DNA of 64,000 nucleotides. Origin: JAKIWV01 sp963773945. GTDB lineage: Archaea; Thermoplasmatota; Thermoplasmata; Lutacidiplasmatales; UBA184. The stretch lies in contig CAVZDD010000005.1 in assembly GCA_963773945.1 (NCBI GenBank), positions 62,001 through 126,000 on the forward strand, written 5' to 3'. This document shows positions 1 through 7,627 of this stretch, piece after piece (position 1 is the stretch's first letter; every line of letters starts with the position of its first letter). The notes beneath the pieces are model-generated. The model ran no database searches. It had not been told where the DNA came from and worked only from the letters and a program-made list of their open reading frames with translations. The translations under genes and the position numbers were made by a program.

Positions 1-164
1 ATCACGCGCAAGTGCGAGTCCGCGAGCTTCAGGATGGCCCGGAGATAGTGATAGGTGAAACCGGGTCCGCCGGGGTGGACCAGCAGCGTGGCGGGCCCGG
101 TCCCCCGGGAGACGTACTCGAACCGACGATTCCCGGAGACCTTGACGAATCCGGCCGGGGGCAT
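1..164 (-). CDS. alpha/beta hydrolase, N-terminal fragment (gene runs off the left edge)
   Basis: Only the first 54 codons are inside the window. The reading starts at an ATG whose A is at 164 and has an upstream in-frame stop at 189-191. It shows the HPGGPG oxyanion-hole motif near residue 34, which is typical of proline iminopeptidase-like and other alpha/beta-fold hydrolases; the catalytic Ser, Asp and His lie outside the window. A TATA-like AGTTTAAGC is centred 27 bp before the ATG, so the message is probably leaderless and the start is well supported. The substrate cannot be told: it could be an aminopeptidase, an esterase or an epoxide-type hydrolase. Confidence 0.8.
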   Translation of the reverse strand, partial: MPPAGFVKVSGNRRFEYVSRGTGPATLLVHPGGPGFTYHYLRAILKLADSHLRV

Positions 165-186
165 GGGAGCGGCATCAGTCGGCGGG

Positions 187-195
187 CTTAAACTC
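187..195 (-). promoter_or_regulatory. TATA box of the alpha/beta hydrolase gene
   Basis: AGTTTAAGC on the minus strand is centred 27 bp before the hydrolase ATG. This is the expected archaeal TATA-to-start distance for a leaderless transcript. Confidence 0.55.
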
Positions 196-910
196 CACCG
201 CTAACTGCCAGCCCGAGAGCTCCGGGTCGAGTCCGCTTCCGCTTTTCCCTGCGAACCGGTGGAAAACGGAACTCGGTGCGAGGCCGGGGCGGATTTTCGC
301 GATCTGCTGTTGGCCGGGTATTACTTCGACGCGGGCGTTGTGAGGGTTGGTGTCACCCACCGAGGTATGAAAATGACGCAACAGGGACCGGAAGCAATTC
401 TCTTGACGGCGGCGGCTGCAGGCCGACGGGAACTCCGCGATTACACTCGGTTGGAGTACTCCCTCGCGGACGCGGTGCGGATCGAATCGTCACTCCTGCG
501 GGACTTCGAAGCCATGCCGACGTCGCTCTTCGCGAACCTCGCGCTCTTCCGTCGGGGGGCGAAGCGCTCCCGGCACCAGGGACCCGGAACCGACGCGGTG
601 TGCGCCGAAACGCCATCCGCACGGGAGACCTGCGCCGACACTGGGTCCGCGCCTAGCTTGGCAGCCCTGCCCGGCCTCCGCGAGGAACGCCGTGAGGGAA
701 TTTCTCCCCTGTCGCTGATCCCCCGAGCGGACCGGGCCTAGGGCGTGACTTGCCGGTTTGGCCCGCCCACCCGCGGGAAGCTCCCTTGCCCCGGGGACCC
801 TCACCCCTCGGGCCCCTGTACCCCCGAGGGGTCGAGCCGTAACGCCCGGGCTCGAGGACTTTCCAAACTGACTTTAGGGGATGACCCGTCCACCCGACGC
901 TGGTTGCAAT
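196..910. other. about 700 bases without a supported gene
   Basis: No frame here looks like a recognisable protein. An open frame on the plus strand from an ATG at 370 to 741 would encode about 123 residues; its first half (with TRLEYSLADAVRIES) looks mildly protein-like, but it turns into Arg/Ser/Pro-rich sequence and has no clear TATA box. The open frame of the downstream regulator also extends back to 745, but that part is Pro/Arg-rich and not conserved in appearance. I treat the region as intergenic. Confidence 0.4.
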
Positions 911-1884
911 ATGGACCCGCTGGACTTCGCCATCTACCGGTATCTTTCCCCCGGGGGGAAGCGAGGTTTTGGGCAGGGCGGCGCGTCATCGATCCGACGA
1001 TTCCCGCCCGGGAGATTGCCGATCACGTCGGGATCAGCGAGAACGGGGTTAGAGCCCGGGTGCGGAGCCTCACCGAACGCGGATTCCTTGGACCGAAGGC
1101 GGTGACTCCCAATCCCTCGCTCTTCGGCGTCCGCGTCTTCGTGGCGGAAGTTCCGGTCAAGCAAACCGGAGAGGTGGAACGTGTGCTGCGCGACCTGGCG
1201 CTGGTGGAGGGGGTGATCTTTGCCCGGGACGTCATGGACGAGGAGGAGCGCAAGATTCGCGTTCACTTTGTTTCGGATACCGATTCGACGACCACCCGAC
1301 GCGCCGCGCTCCTGCGGCGTCTGTCCCCGACCGGCGAGCTTCACGCACCCCAACCGTACTGGACTCCGCCGTGCGATCACGAACTTTCTCCGCTGGACTG
1401 GAGGGTTCTTCATGCGATTTGGCTCCATCCCGATGCCTCCATCGCCGAGATTGCACACAGTGTTGGGATTAGCCTCAAGACGACTGCCCGTCGCTATCAC
1501 CAACTGATCGAGTCCCACGCGTGTTGGTGGACGCCGGGGCCGACGTTAGAGGAGTTCCCCCTCGCGCTCGTCTGGTTGGACCTGCAGGGCCCCGAGGACC
1601 GCGAGCCGGTGGCGGGAAGGATCCCCCGCGAAGCGCCAGTCTGGATGCCGGTAGCGAGTGACGGACTCGGGCTCGACCCCACCGTCCCTTCGAACGTGAT
1701 TGCCGGACTCGTGCCGGCCGATGCCCCGGCCATCCTCGAGAAGGTGCTCCGAAAGTTCGCGGGCCTCCCGGGGGTCACGAAGGTTCGTCGAACCTTCGCG
1801 CTCGGTTCCATGGCGTACCCGGCGTGGTTTTCCGAGCAGATCGCGTCTCGGCTGCGGCCTCGGTCCAAATCCCCGGCCCAGTAG
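911..1884 (+). CDS. Lrp/AsnC-like transcriptional regulator with two HTH domains (apparent -1 frameshift)
   Basis: A two-module DNA-binding regulator. The first winged helix begins with MDPLDFAIYRYL, the classic Lrp opening, in one frame (ATG at 911) and continues with PAREIADHVGISENGVR in the next frame. A second HTH follows around SPLDWRVLHAIWLHPDASIAEIAHSVGIS, cut here to its key parts PLDWRVL and AEIAHSVGIS. The two frames join cleanly if one G is added to the run of six G at 953-958, giving LSPGGEARFW. Each half has ligand-domain-like strands after the HTH. Target genes are unknown. The break is either a missed base in the assembly, a real mutation or a slippage site; I favour the first. 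Confidence 0.7.
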
Positions 1885-1968
1885 GGGACCCAGTCTTCCC
1901 CGACTTGGAGAACGTGCATTTCGGGGGGCCCCGCGACGGCGACCGTATCACCCTCGGAAGAAGCTCGG

Positions 1969-2187
1969 GTGAGCGCGCGTCGACAACTCCGGCATGTGCT
2001 GCTGGAGTTGGCGTTGTTGGACACCAGCGTATTGGTTCTGGTGATCGGGCTCGCGGTGGCTTGGGCGAAGCTGCACTTTCCGACTCTCGAGTTGTTGGCT
2101 CTCATCCTTGTCGGAGTCGGTACGATTCTCTGCCTCCGGGTCGCCCTTGCCGTTCGACTGAAGCGTCGGTCTGGCAACCTCTTTTGA
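1969..2187 (+). CDS. small two-helix membrane protein, unknown function
   Basis: A 72-residue open frame starting at GTG 1969, 84 bases after the regulator stop. It has a basic N-terminus, two hydrophobic segments (about residues 13-33 and 40-60) and a basic C-terminal tail (RLKRRSG), which is the layout of a small integral membrane protein. I recognise no family. No strong TATA box or Shine-Dalgarno site is visible, so it may be read together with the upstream regulator. Confidence 0.5.
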   Translation: MSARRQLRHVLLELALLDTSVLVLVIGLAVAWAKLHFPTLELLALILVGVGTILCLRVALAVRLKRRSGNLF

Positions 2188-2237
2188 GACCCTGCCGACG
2201 ATCGGATCGTTCGCCCGGCCAGTGGAGGGGGAGCTAG

Positions 2238-2311
2238 TGCGGGCACCGGGATTTGAACCCGAGTTATAGGCTTGGCAAGCCTATGTGATAACCAGACTAC
2301 ACTATGCCCGC
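2238..2311 (-). tRNA. tRNA-Gly (anticodon GCC)
   Basis: On the minus strand the cloverleaf folds with a perfect 7-bp acceptor stem (GCGGGCA with TGCCCGC), an anticodon stem TAGGC/GCCTA around loop TTGCCAA (anticodon GCC), a T-arm with GGTTCAAATCC, and an A discriminator. There is no intron and no encoded CCA. It reads glycine codons GGC and GGU. Its TATA box lies at 2336-2344. Confidence 0.97.
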
Positions 2312-2354
2312 AGAGCGCGGGGCCATGAGTCGTTCTATCTAAAACGGCTCCTCT
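2292..2354 (-). repeat. 63-bp repeat, copy 1 (5' end of tRNA-Gly plus its promoter)
   Basis: This segment contains the first 20 bases of tRNA-Gly and the upstream promoter. It matches 3632-3694 at 58 of 63 positions, at a constant offset of 1340 bases, so the two copies bracket the acetyltransferase gene. Confidence 0.85.
2336..2344 (-). promoter_or_regulatory. TATA box of tRNA-Gly
   Basis: TTTTAGATA on the minus strand is centred about 29 bp upstream of the mature tRNA 5' end. The same promoter block is copied at 3632-3694. Confidence 0.6.
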
Positions 2355-2551
2355 TCTCGAAGCTCTCGTGCTAACCGGTACGATTGGGCGCAGAGTCGCG
2401 TAAAGCAGTGGCCATCAGAGCGCCGCGGCCACTCAAATCCCTCTCCGGAAAAGGGTCCCTTGTCTCCGTAGTCGTTTCCGGGTGGGAAACACCGCGCCCT
2501 GGGGATGCCCCGGGGTGGCCCTGAGAGCGTGCAAGGGGCCTTCGGTGGGAC

Positions 2552-3367
2552 TCACTCAGGACCCATCACCCACCACGAGTCGGAGGTCAGCTTCTGGTAG
2601 CCCATCCGGGAGTACACCGGATAACCCAACTCGCTCGCCTCAAGGAAACTGGTCCCACAGCCGTCCCGTCGGGCACCTATAATCGCGCTCCAAGTGAGCG
2701 CGGTGCCGTACCCCTTTCCTCGGAACTCGGGTACGGTGCTCACAAAATACACGCCCCCGACGCCACGGTAGGACAGGCCGAGACTGCCGGCCACCGGTTT
2801 TCTCGCCACGAACCCCACATACCCCCGCAGTACCGGTGCCAGATTGAACGGAAACACCGTCCCAAGGGTATCAGGAGGCTTGACGCCGAACCCCAGGTCC
2901 GTTACGTGCATCAGCGCGGCCCAAAGGCCCTCGCCAGCGGCCCGGCGAACGCTAAGTTCGCGAGGAAGCGGGGGAGCGCGAGCAGGTACCGACAGGAGAA
3001 CCATTCCGGGCATTGTCACGTGAGGACGAAACCCCGCCGCACGCGCCGCCGTTTCTACGGACGACGCGGCGACGGAAGAGACCTGCAGACGCCACCTCGA
3101 AACGCCGGCGCGTGCCATGAACGACGCCGAGCGATCCAAAGCTGCTACGGCATCCGGAAGAGGTTGCCTGACGAAGACAACATTGAACTCCGGGCGCGTG
3201 CCGCCGGCGATGCGCACTACACCGGGTTCCTCTTCGATGCGACCATGTGGCTGGTTGCGGGCGACGTTTCGGTAGGTTTCTGCGAGGTTTTCGTGACATC
3301 GCTCTCGCAGCTCCTGGGAGATTCCGTCCGTCTCGTGTCCGTCCGATGCGCTGATGGCGGTGACCAC
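2552..3367 (-). CDS. GNAT-family N-acetyltransferase
   Basis: A 271-residue protein whose C-terminal half carries the GNAT acetyl-CoA motif A, here VPEFRGKGYGTALTW (consensus R/Q-x-x-G-x-G/A), after the strand GGVYFVST. The N-terminal half looks like a degenerate second GNAT-like fold, which is common in two-domain GNATs. The acceptor is unknown. It starts with GTG at 3367; a TATA-like element (TAGTATTTT, 3391-3399) is centred 28 bp upstream, consistent with a leaderless message. It stands alone between the two copies of the tRNA-Gly promoter repeat, which hints at arrival by duplication or transfer. Confidence 0.85.
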   Translation of the reverse strand: MVTAISASDGHETDGISQELRERCHENLAETYRNVARNQPHGRIEEEPGVVRIAGGTRPEFNVVFVRQPLPDAVAALDRSASFMARAGVSRWRLQVSSVAASSVETAARAAGFRPHVTMPGMVLLSVPARAPPLPRELSVRRAAGEGLWAALMHVTDLGFGVKPPDTLGTVFPFNLAPVLRGYVGFVARKPVAGSLGLSYRGVGGVYFVSTVPEFRGKGYGTALTWSAIIGARRDGCGTSFLEASELGYPVYSRMGYQKLTSDSWWVMGPE

Positions 3368-3851
3368 GATGGCGAGATGAGCTCGAACTGAAAATACTAC
3401 TCGCGACAGTTCGGAGACTCGAAATCAGCCGCGGCTAAACCCCACCGATTCTAACTTGGAAAACGGGCGCGTTTTGTCAAGAGTGGTGTCCGAGCCGAAT
3501 ACTCGAACCGATTTCTAACGACAGAGTTGTGTAATGGGGGGTCCGAGGTACCGGCCACTCGTTCGCAGTCGCACCCGGCGCGCTGGATGCTAACCTAGCT
3601 AGAGGGCGGTATGGGTGGCACAAAACGGCCCCCAGTCTACACTATGCCCGCAGAGCGCGAGGCCATGAGCCGTGCTTTCTAAAACGGCTCCTCTACGACG
3701 CATTCCCAACGGAAACGAAGCGTACACCCGGAATGCCGCGCAGTGCTTCGCCGACGCGGCGTTATTACGAGCGGTCGGCTCGCGGTTCGAAACTCCCCCA
3801 GCGGGCTCCTCCGGTTGCTCGACGGGGTCGAATGAGCGTTGAATTTCATGG
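3368..3851. other. 484-base intergenic region with a tRNA-promoter relic
   Basis: It contains the TATA-like element of the acetyltransferase near its left end and the partial tRNA-Gly copy at 3632-3694. No open frame in it looks like a protein. No clear promoter for trmI was found at the right end. Confidence 0.6.
3632..3694 (-). repeat. 63-bp repeat, copy 2: truncated tRNA-Gly 5' end with promoter
   Basis: It is 58 of 63 identical to 2292-2354. It keeps the TATA-like TTTTAGAAA and the first 20 bases of the tRNA, with one change in the D-arm part, then diverges completely, so no tRNA can form. It may be a dead tRNA remnant or a captured promoter that still fires toward the acetyltransferase. 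Confidence 0.85.
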
Positions 3852-4625
3852 GTGATGATCGACCGTGGGTCGAAGGGGAGCCGGGACCTGGTGCGCCGGC
3901 GGGAGGGCGAATCATTCCTCCTCACCTTGAAGGTGACCCCCCAGTCCGTGGAAGGGGTCGGTGTCATCGACCTTTCCGGCCAAGTCGGCGAGTCCCCGGG
4001 TGGGACGATCGAGTGGGCCGGGGCGACGTACCGGCTCTTGCGGCCCTCCCTCGCGGACCTGCTCCGCCAACTGCGCCGCCGGGCTCAGATCATCACCCCG
4101 AAGGACGCCCAGCAGCTGCTCTATCTCGCGCAGGTCGCCCCGGGGTCTCGGGTCGCTGAGGCGGGAGCGGGCAGCGGCGCCTTGACGGTGGTTCTGGCCC
4201 ATGCCGTCGGCACCGTCGGTCACGTGGTGTCGTACGACCGTCGGTCGGACTTTCTTGAGATCGCCCGCAAAAACGTGCACCACGCGGGTCTCTCCGACCG
4301 AGTCCGGTTCGTGGAGCGCGACGTGACGGTCGACGGGTTCGACGAGCAGAAGTTCGACGGGATGATCCTCGACGTCCCGGAACCGTGGGGCGCTTTGCCG
4401 GCGGCTCGGGATGCGCTCGCGATGGGAGGAGCCGTGGCCACCTACACCCCCACCTACAACCAGCTCGAGCGGACGGTCCGAACCCTTCGTACGCTCGGGT
4501 TCGAGGAAGTTCGCAGCGTGGAGTTACTCGAACGGAGCCTGCATGTCGGCGAAGGGGGAACCCGTCCAGAGTTCGAGATGCTGGGGCACACGGCCTTTTT
4601 GACCGGTGCCCGCCGAGTGAGCTGA
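3852..4625 (+). CDS. trmI: tRNA (adenine-N1)-methyltransferase, TrmI type
   Basis: An SAM-dependent methyltransferase that makes m1A at position 57/58 of tRNAs in archaea. The protein has the short N-terminal beta domain followed by the Rossmann methyltransferase core. TrmI hallmarks are IITPKDAQQLLYLA just before motif I (VAEAGAGSGALT), the acidic YDRR after the next strand, and the catalytic-loop region MILDVPEPW. At about 257 residues it has the usual archaeal length. GTG at 3852 and ATG at 3855 are adjacent possible starts, and a later GTG at 3891 cannot be excluded. The gene is followed after one base by a membrane protein. Confidence 0.92.
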   Translation: MMIDRGSKGSRDLVRRREGESFLLTLKVTPQSVEGVGVIDLSGQVGESPGGTIEWAGATYRLLRPSLADLLRQLRRRAQIITPKDAQQLLYLAQVAPGSRVAEAGAGSGALTVVLAHAVGTVGHVVSYDRRSDFLEIARKNVHHAGLSDRVRFVERDVTVDGFDEQKFDGMILDVPEPWGALPAARDALAMGGAVATYTPTYNQLERTVRTLRTLGFEEVRSVELLERSLHVGEGGTRPEFEMLGHTAFLTGARRVS

Positions 4626-4626
4626 A

Positions 4627-5391
4627 GTGTTCGCGGTCGGCCTCGAGATCGGTAGCATCCTCGGCGTGATCCTGTCGGCGGGCTTCGTCTACTTCGAGCT
4701 CGGAAAGTTTGCGACGCCGCAGGTCCCGAAAACCCGGTTTGACGAGAGCAAAGCGATCGTCGCCTACGTGGTGGGCCTGTTCGTGGGTATTCCCCTCGCC
4801 GTCGTCTGGATATTTTTCGAGGTCGCCGTGCTAGACGGGGCCCTAATTTCCGCGATCGTGGACGTGTGTCTCCTCGTCATTGCCGGCGAGCTCGCGCAAA
4901 CGGCGCTCCTGCGCACCCACTTCTTCGGGTTCACGCCGGCCGACCCGTTCTACGCCCTGGCGACCCGGGCCGGTATCGGAGGGTTGCTCGCCGTCGGTAC
5001 CGTGGCCGAGTACCTGGCCGGTCAGGCGACCCTGCTCGGGGATGCCTTGGTGCTGACCCAGTCGGTGGCGCTGCTCCTGATCGAGGTCACCGGCGGTCTC
5101 CGGGCGCTCCTTCCGGTCCCCACGGCCACCTCGGTCATCCGGCAGCGTCTCGCCTCGTTCTTCCTGCTCTTGGTGCTCTTCGTTCTCGCCGCGTTGGGGG
5201 GGCTCTACGGGGCCGCGTACGGGATCGCGGGGGCGGCGTTGGCGATTGCCGGCGCCGCGTTCCTCTATTGGGATGCGCGGCCGACCGTGCTCGCCCCGCC
5301 TCGGCCCAAGGCCCCCGTCGCCGGGGCCCCGTCTACCGCCTCCCGCTTCGACCGCCTCCCGTCGGGAAGTGGGAAGCGAAAGCGCACTTGA
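4627..5391 (+). CDS. polytopic membrane protein, unknown function
   Basis: A 254-residue protein with about six or seven hydrophobic segments (for example near residues 5-22, 40-60, 68-88, 110-130, 180-200 and 205-222) and a charged, Pro-rich C-terminal tail ending RKRT. The GTG start lies one base after the trmI stop, so the two genes are probably co-transcribed. I recognise no family signature. It may be a transporter-like or scaffolding membrane protein, but nothing in the sequence decides this. Confidence 0.75.
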   Translation: MFAVGLEIGSILGVILSAGFVYFELGKFATPQVPKTRFDESKAIVAYVVGLFVGIPLAVVWIFFEVAVLDGALISAIVDVCLLVIAGELAQTALLRTHFFGFTPADPFYALATRAGIGGLLAVGTVAEYLAGQATLLGDALVLTQSVALLLIEVTGGLRALLPVPTATSVIRQRLASFFLLLVLFVLAALGGLYGAAYGIAGAALAIAGAAFLYWDARPTVLAPPRPKAPVAGAPSTASRFDRLPSGSGKRKRT

Positions 5392-5449
5392 ATTCCGGAT
5401 TCCCCCAACGAGGGGGGAAGGGGAAGGAAAGGGTTGGGAACGGTTCGCC

Positions 5450-5969
5450 CTACGGCGCCGGAATGTAGGGGAACACGTTCACCGAGATCGTGAGCAGGAC
5501 GATCAGCACGATGCTCACGATGAACAGGGCGCCGTTGACACGCCGCTCCGAGCGCGACGAACCGGCCCTCATCGGCAGTGGTGACGCTCGACGCGCGGAG
5601 CCCATAGTGGAGCTTCACCGCGGCGCCGAAGCCCACGGCCGCGAGGCCGAGGACGGCGATCAACTTCGCGATGACGGTCGCCGTGGCGGCATTGGACAGC
5701 CACGTGATGCCGCAATTCGACGGGAGCGCGCCGGTCGTGTAGCACCCGCCAGGGTACGATACAATGGCGATCGTCACCAGCGCGGCGACGAACACCAAGA
5801 GGAAACCGACCGCCCGGGAGGCGAAGGAGATCATCCCCCACGGGTCGTGTCGCATATTCGGCAGATACGAGGCGCCCGCCGGTGCCCACATGGGCGGTGG
5901 GGCCGAGGCGGGGGCGGGGGCCGGGGCGCCATAGGGCGGCGGAGGGCCTTGGGCTGTTGGGCCGGACAT
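5450..5969 (-). CDS. Pro-rich membrane protein, unknown function (apparent frameshift)
   Basis: The protein starts with a Pro/Ala-rich cytoplasmic-looking tail (PPPPYGAPAPAPA), then has two hydrophobic segments (AVGFLLVFVAALVTIAIV and AKLIAVLGLAAVGFGAAV). After about residue 130 the first frame becomes Arg/His/Pro-rich and runs antisense over the neighbouring gene. In the next frame (from 5572) a third hydrophobic segment, ALFIVSIVLIVLLTISV, ends at a stop at 5450. One extra base around 5575-5625 would explain the switch; alternatively the last 40 codons are a separate small gene with ATG at 5572. A TATA box centred 27 bp before the ATG at 5969 rules out the earlier ATG at 5993, which lies within the box. 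Confidence 0.6.
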
Positions 5970-5990
5970 AGGTCCGGCTTCCGTGGGACC

Positions 5991-6000
5991 CATATTTAAA
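5991..6000 (-). promoter_or_regulatory. strong TATA box, decides the start at 5969
   Basis: TTTAAATATG on the minus strand is a near-consensus archaeal TATA box. Transcription would begin about 27 bases on, at the ATG at 5967-5969, giving a leaderless message. Confidence 0.75.
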
Positions 6001-6029
6001 GCCTCGTCGGCCGAAGTGCCCGGAACCCG

Positions 6030-7091
6030 TCACCGTCGACGGGTCCGAGGGCCCGCCTCGAGCTTCCCGGCCCCGGTCCGGACCACCCAGCTCTGGGCCC
6101 CATCCGGCGAGAAGGCGAAATCCATCACACGGCCCCCCGAGGCGACGACCGCCTTCGCGACTTCCTGCCGTCGCCGGAAGTCGCAGAACAGGAGCAGGTA
6201 GCCACCTCCGCCGGCGCCCGTGAGCTTCCCGCCCAGTGCCCCCGCCGCCCGGGCCCGGGAGTAGAATCGGTCGATCTTGGGGTTGGAGATGCCCTTCGTG
6301 AACCGCTTCTTGGCCTCCCAGCCCTCGTGGAGGAGGTGTCCCATTTCGTCGAGGTTCCCGGTCAGGAGTTCCTTCTTCATGCTGAGGGCCAGACGCTTCG
6401 TCTCCTCCAGGGCGTCCACGGTATCGTGCCGCCGTTCCTGATACGAGCGGGTCTGCCGCTCGATGATGTCCCCCGAGAACCGGGTGACGCCCGTGTAGCA
6501 GAGCATCAGGCGATAGTTCAGTTCGTTCAGGATCTCGGGGTCGATGCGGAGGGGATTGACGACGGTCGTGGACCCAAGGAACTCGATGAAATTGAAACCC
6601 CCGAAGGCCGCCGCGTACTCATCCTGCCGGCCGCCGGGGTCGCCGAGGTCGACGCGCTCGATCCGGAAGGCCAGCTCGGCGAGCTCGTACGTTGTCAGAG
6701 GGATCTTGAGGTACCGGGCGAAGAGCGCGACGAGCGCGACGACCATGGTCGAGGAGCTCCCGAGACCGGTGCGGGGCGGCGCGTCCGAGTGGAGGAAAAC
6801 CTCCCAATCGCTATCGGCCCGGTGGAACCGCTTGAGGGTGGCCTTGACGAGGTCGAGCTCCCCGTTGTAGACGAAATCCTGGGGCGTCCGGTACTCTGCG
6901 GCCACGTCGAAATCCAGGGATTGCACCCGGACTCGTCCCTTGCCCGGACGCGTCGTGAGGGTCGCGTAGGCGTACTTGTCGATGGTGCAGTTGAGGACCG
7001 CGCCGCCCCGTTCTTCGGGAAAAGGAGACACATCGGTACCTCCCCCGGCGAAGGAGATCCGCAACGGTGCCTTGGCCCGGAAGATGTCCAT
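6030..7091 (-). CDS. GHMP-family sugar kinase, D-glycero-D-manno-heptose 7-phosphate kinase-like (HddA)
   Basis: A 353-residue GHMP kinase. The N-terminus carries the sugar-binding APLRISFAGGGTD signature, the ATP loop is RTGLGSSSTM (about residues 106-115), and motif 3 is GKLTGAGGGGYLLLF near residue 300. This set matches the HddA/COG2605 branch rather than galactokinase or mevalonate kinase. In bacteria HddA phosphorylates heptose 7-phosphate for surface polysaccharide. The archaeal substrate is unknown, and no heptose isomerase or nucleotidyltransferase lies nearby. The ATG is 31 bp from a TATA element shared with the divergent gene. Confidence 0.85.
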   Translation of the reverse strand: MDIFRAKAPLRISFAGGGTDVSPFPEERGGAVLNCTIDKYAYATLTTRPGKGRVRVQSLDFDVAAEYRTPQDFVYNGELDLVKATLKRFHRADSDWEVFLHSDAPPRTGLGSSSTMVVALVALFARYLKIPLTTYELAELAFRIERVDLGDPGGRQDEYAAAFGGFNFIEFLGSTTVVNPLRIDPEILNELNYRLMLCYTGVTRFSGDIIERQTRSYQERRHDTVDALEETKRLALSMKKELLTGNLDEMGHLLHEGWEAKKRFTKGISNPKIDRFYSRARAAGALGGKLTGAGGGGYLLLFCDFRRRQEVAKAVVASGGRVMDFAFSPDGAQSWVVRTGAGKLEAGPRTRRR

Positions 7092-7116
7092 CGAGGGGCG
7101 GACGACTCGTCCATAG

Positions 7117-7127
7117 GCTCATAAACG
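7117..7127. promoter_or_regulatory. single TATA element between two divergent genes
   Basis: CTCATAAACG (and its complement CGTTTATGAG) lies 31 bp before the kinase ATG and 27 bp before the ATG at 7149. No other TATA-like site exists in this 57-base gap, so one element may serve both directions. Confidence 0.5.
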
Positions 7128-7148
7128 TGCCCCTTCGTGCGGGCGCCG

Positions 7149-7574
7149 ATGCCCCCCCGAACGCCGAAGCAGACCTACGACCGACGGATCAAGGACTGGT
7201 TCCGACGGAACCGGTTCGCCGTCTCCATCGTGGTCTTTGGGACCGGGATCCTGCTCACGGTCCTGGCCGCCGGGTACTTCACCCCCCTCTCCACGGTCCA
7301 ACCCTTCATCGGGATCAACTCGGCCACGGCGCCGTCCGGTGGAGCGAACTACAACCTGGCCTTCGTGGTCGTCGGCCCGATCGTCTCCATCATCGGGGCC
7401 GTGCTGTTCGGCGCCTACCTCCTCGCGCGCCGTCGGTTCGAGCACCTGATGAAGACCAAGAGCAAGGCCGAGTTCCTCCGGAACCTCGACAATATCGAAG
7501 AGCTCCTCTGGGACCTGACCCCCGCCGACGAGCAACGGTACCTGGACAAACGCGCGGAATTCCGGCTCCGTTGA
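7149..7574 (+). CDS. small membrane protein with cytoplasmic helical tail, unknown function
   Basis: A protein of 141 residues. After a basic N-terminus there are two hydrophobic helices (about residues 24-44 and 68-92) joined by a 25-residue outside loop. A charged C-terminal region of about 45 residues follows (KSKAEFLRNLDNIEELLW), probably helical. ATG 7149 was chosen over GTG 7137 because it lies 27 bp from the TATA element. I think similar proteins occur in other Thermoplasmata but cannot name the family with confidence. Confidence 0.7.
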   Translation: MPPRTPKQTYDRRIKDWFRRNRFAVSIVVFGTGILLTVLAAGYFTPLSTVQPFIGINSATAPSGGANYNLAFVVVGPIVSIIGAVLFGAYLLARRRFEHLMKTKSKAEFLRNLDNIEELLWDLTPADEQRYLDKRAEFRLR

Positions 7575-7594
7575 ACCCTGGCCCGGTCGGCGCG

Positions 7595-7603
7595 ACTTAA
7601 GTA
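7595..7603 (+). promoter_or_regulatory. TATA box of the acyltransferase-racemase operon
   Basis: ACTTAAGTA is centred 29 bp before the ATG at 7628. It implies a leaderless or nearly leaderless message. Confidence 0.5.
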
Positions 7604-7627
7604 GGCCCGCCCGGTCCCACCGCACCG

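Noticed and set aside
745..910. Upstream extension of the Lrp-like regulator to GTG/ATG 745
   Set aside because: The extension is Pro/Arg-rich, and the true Lrp opening is found in another frame at 911.
2238..3694. An integrated mobile element with tRNA att sites
   Set aside because: The repeated part is the tRNA 5' end with promoter, not the 3' half. There is no integrase, and only one gene lies between the repeats.
3599..3967. A 122-codon minus-strand frame near the tRNA stub
   Set aside because: It overlaps the start of trmI in antisense and has no protein-like pattern.
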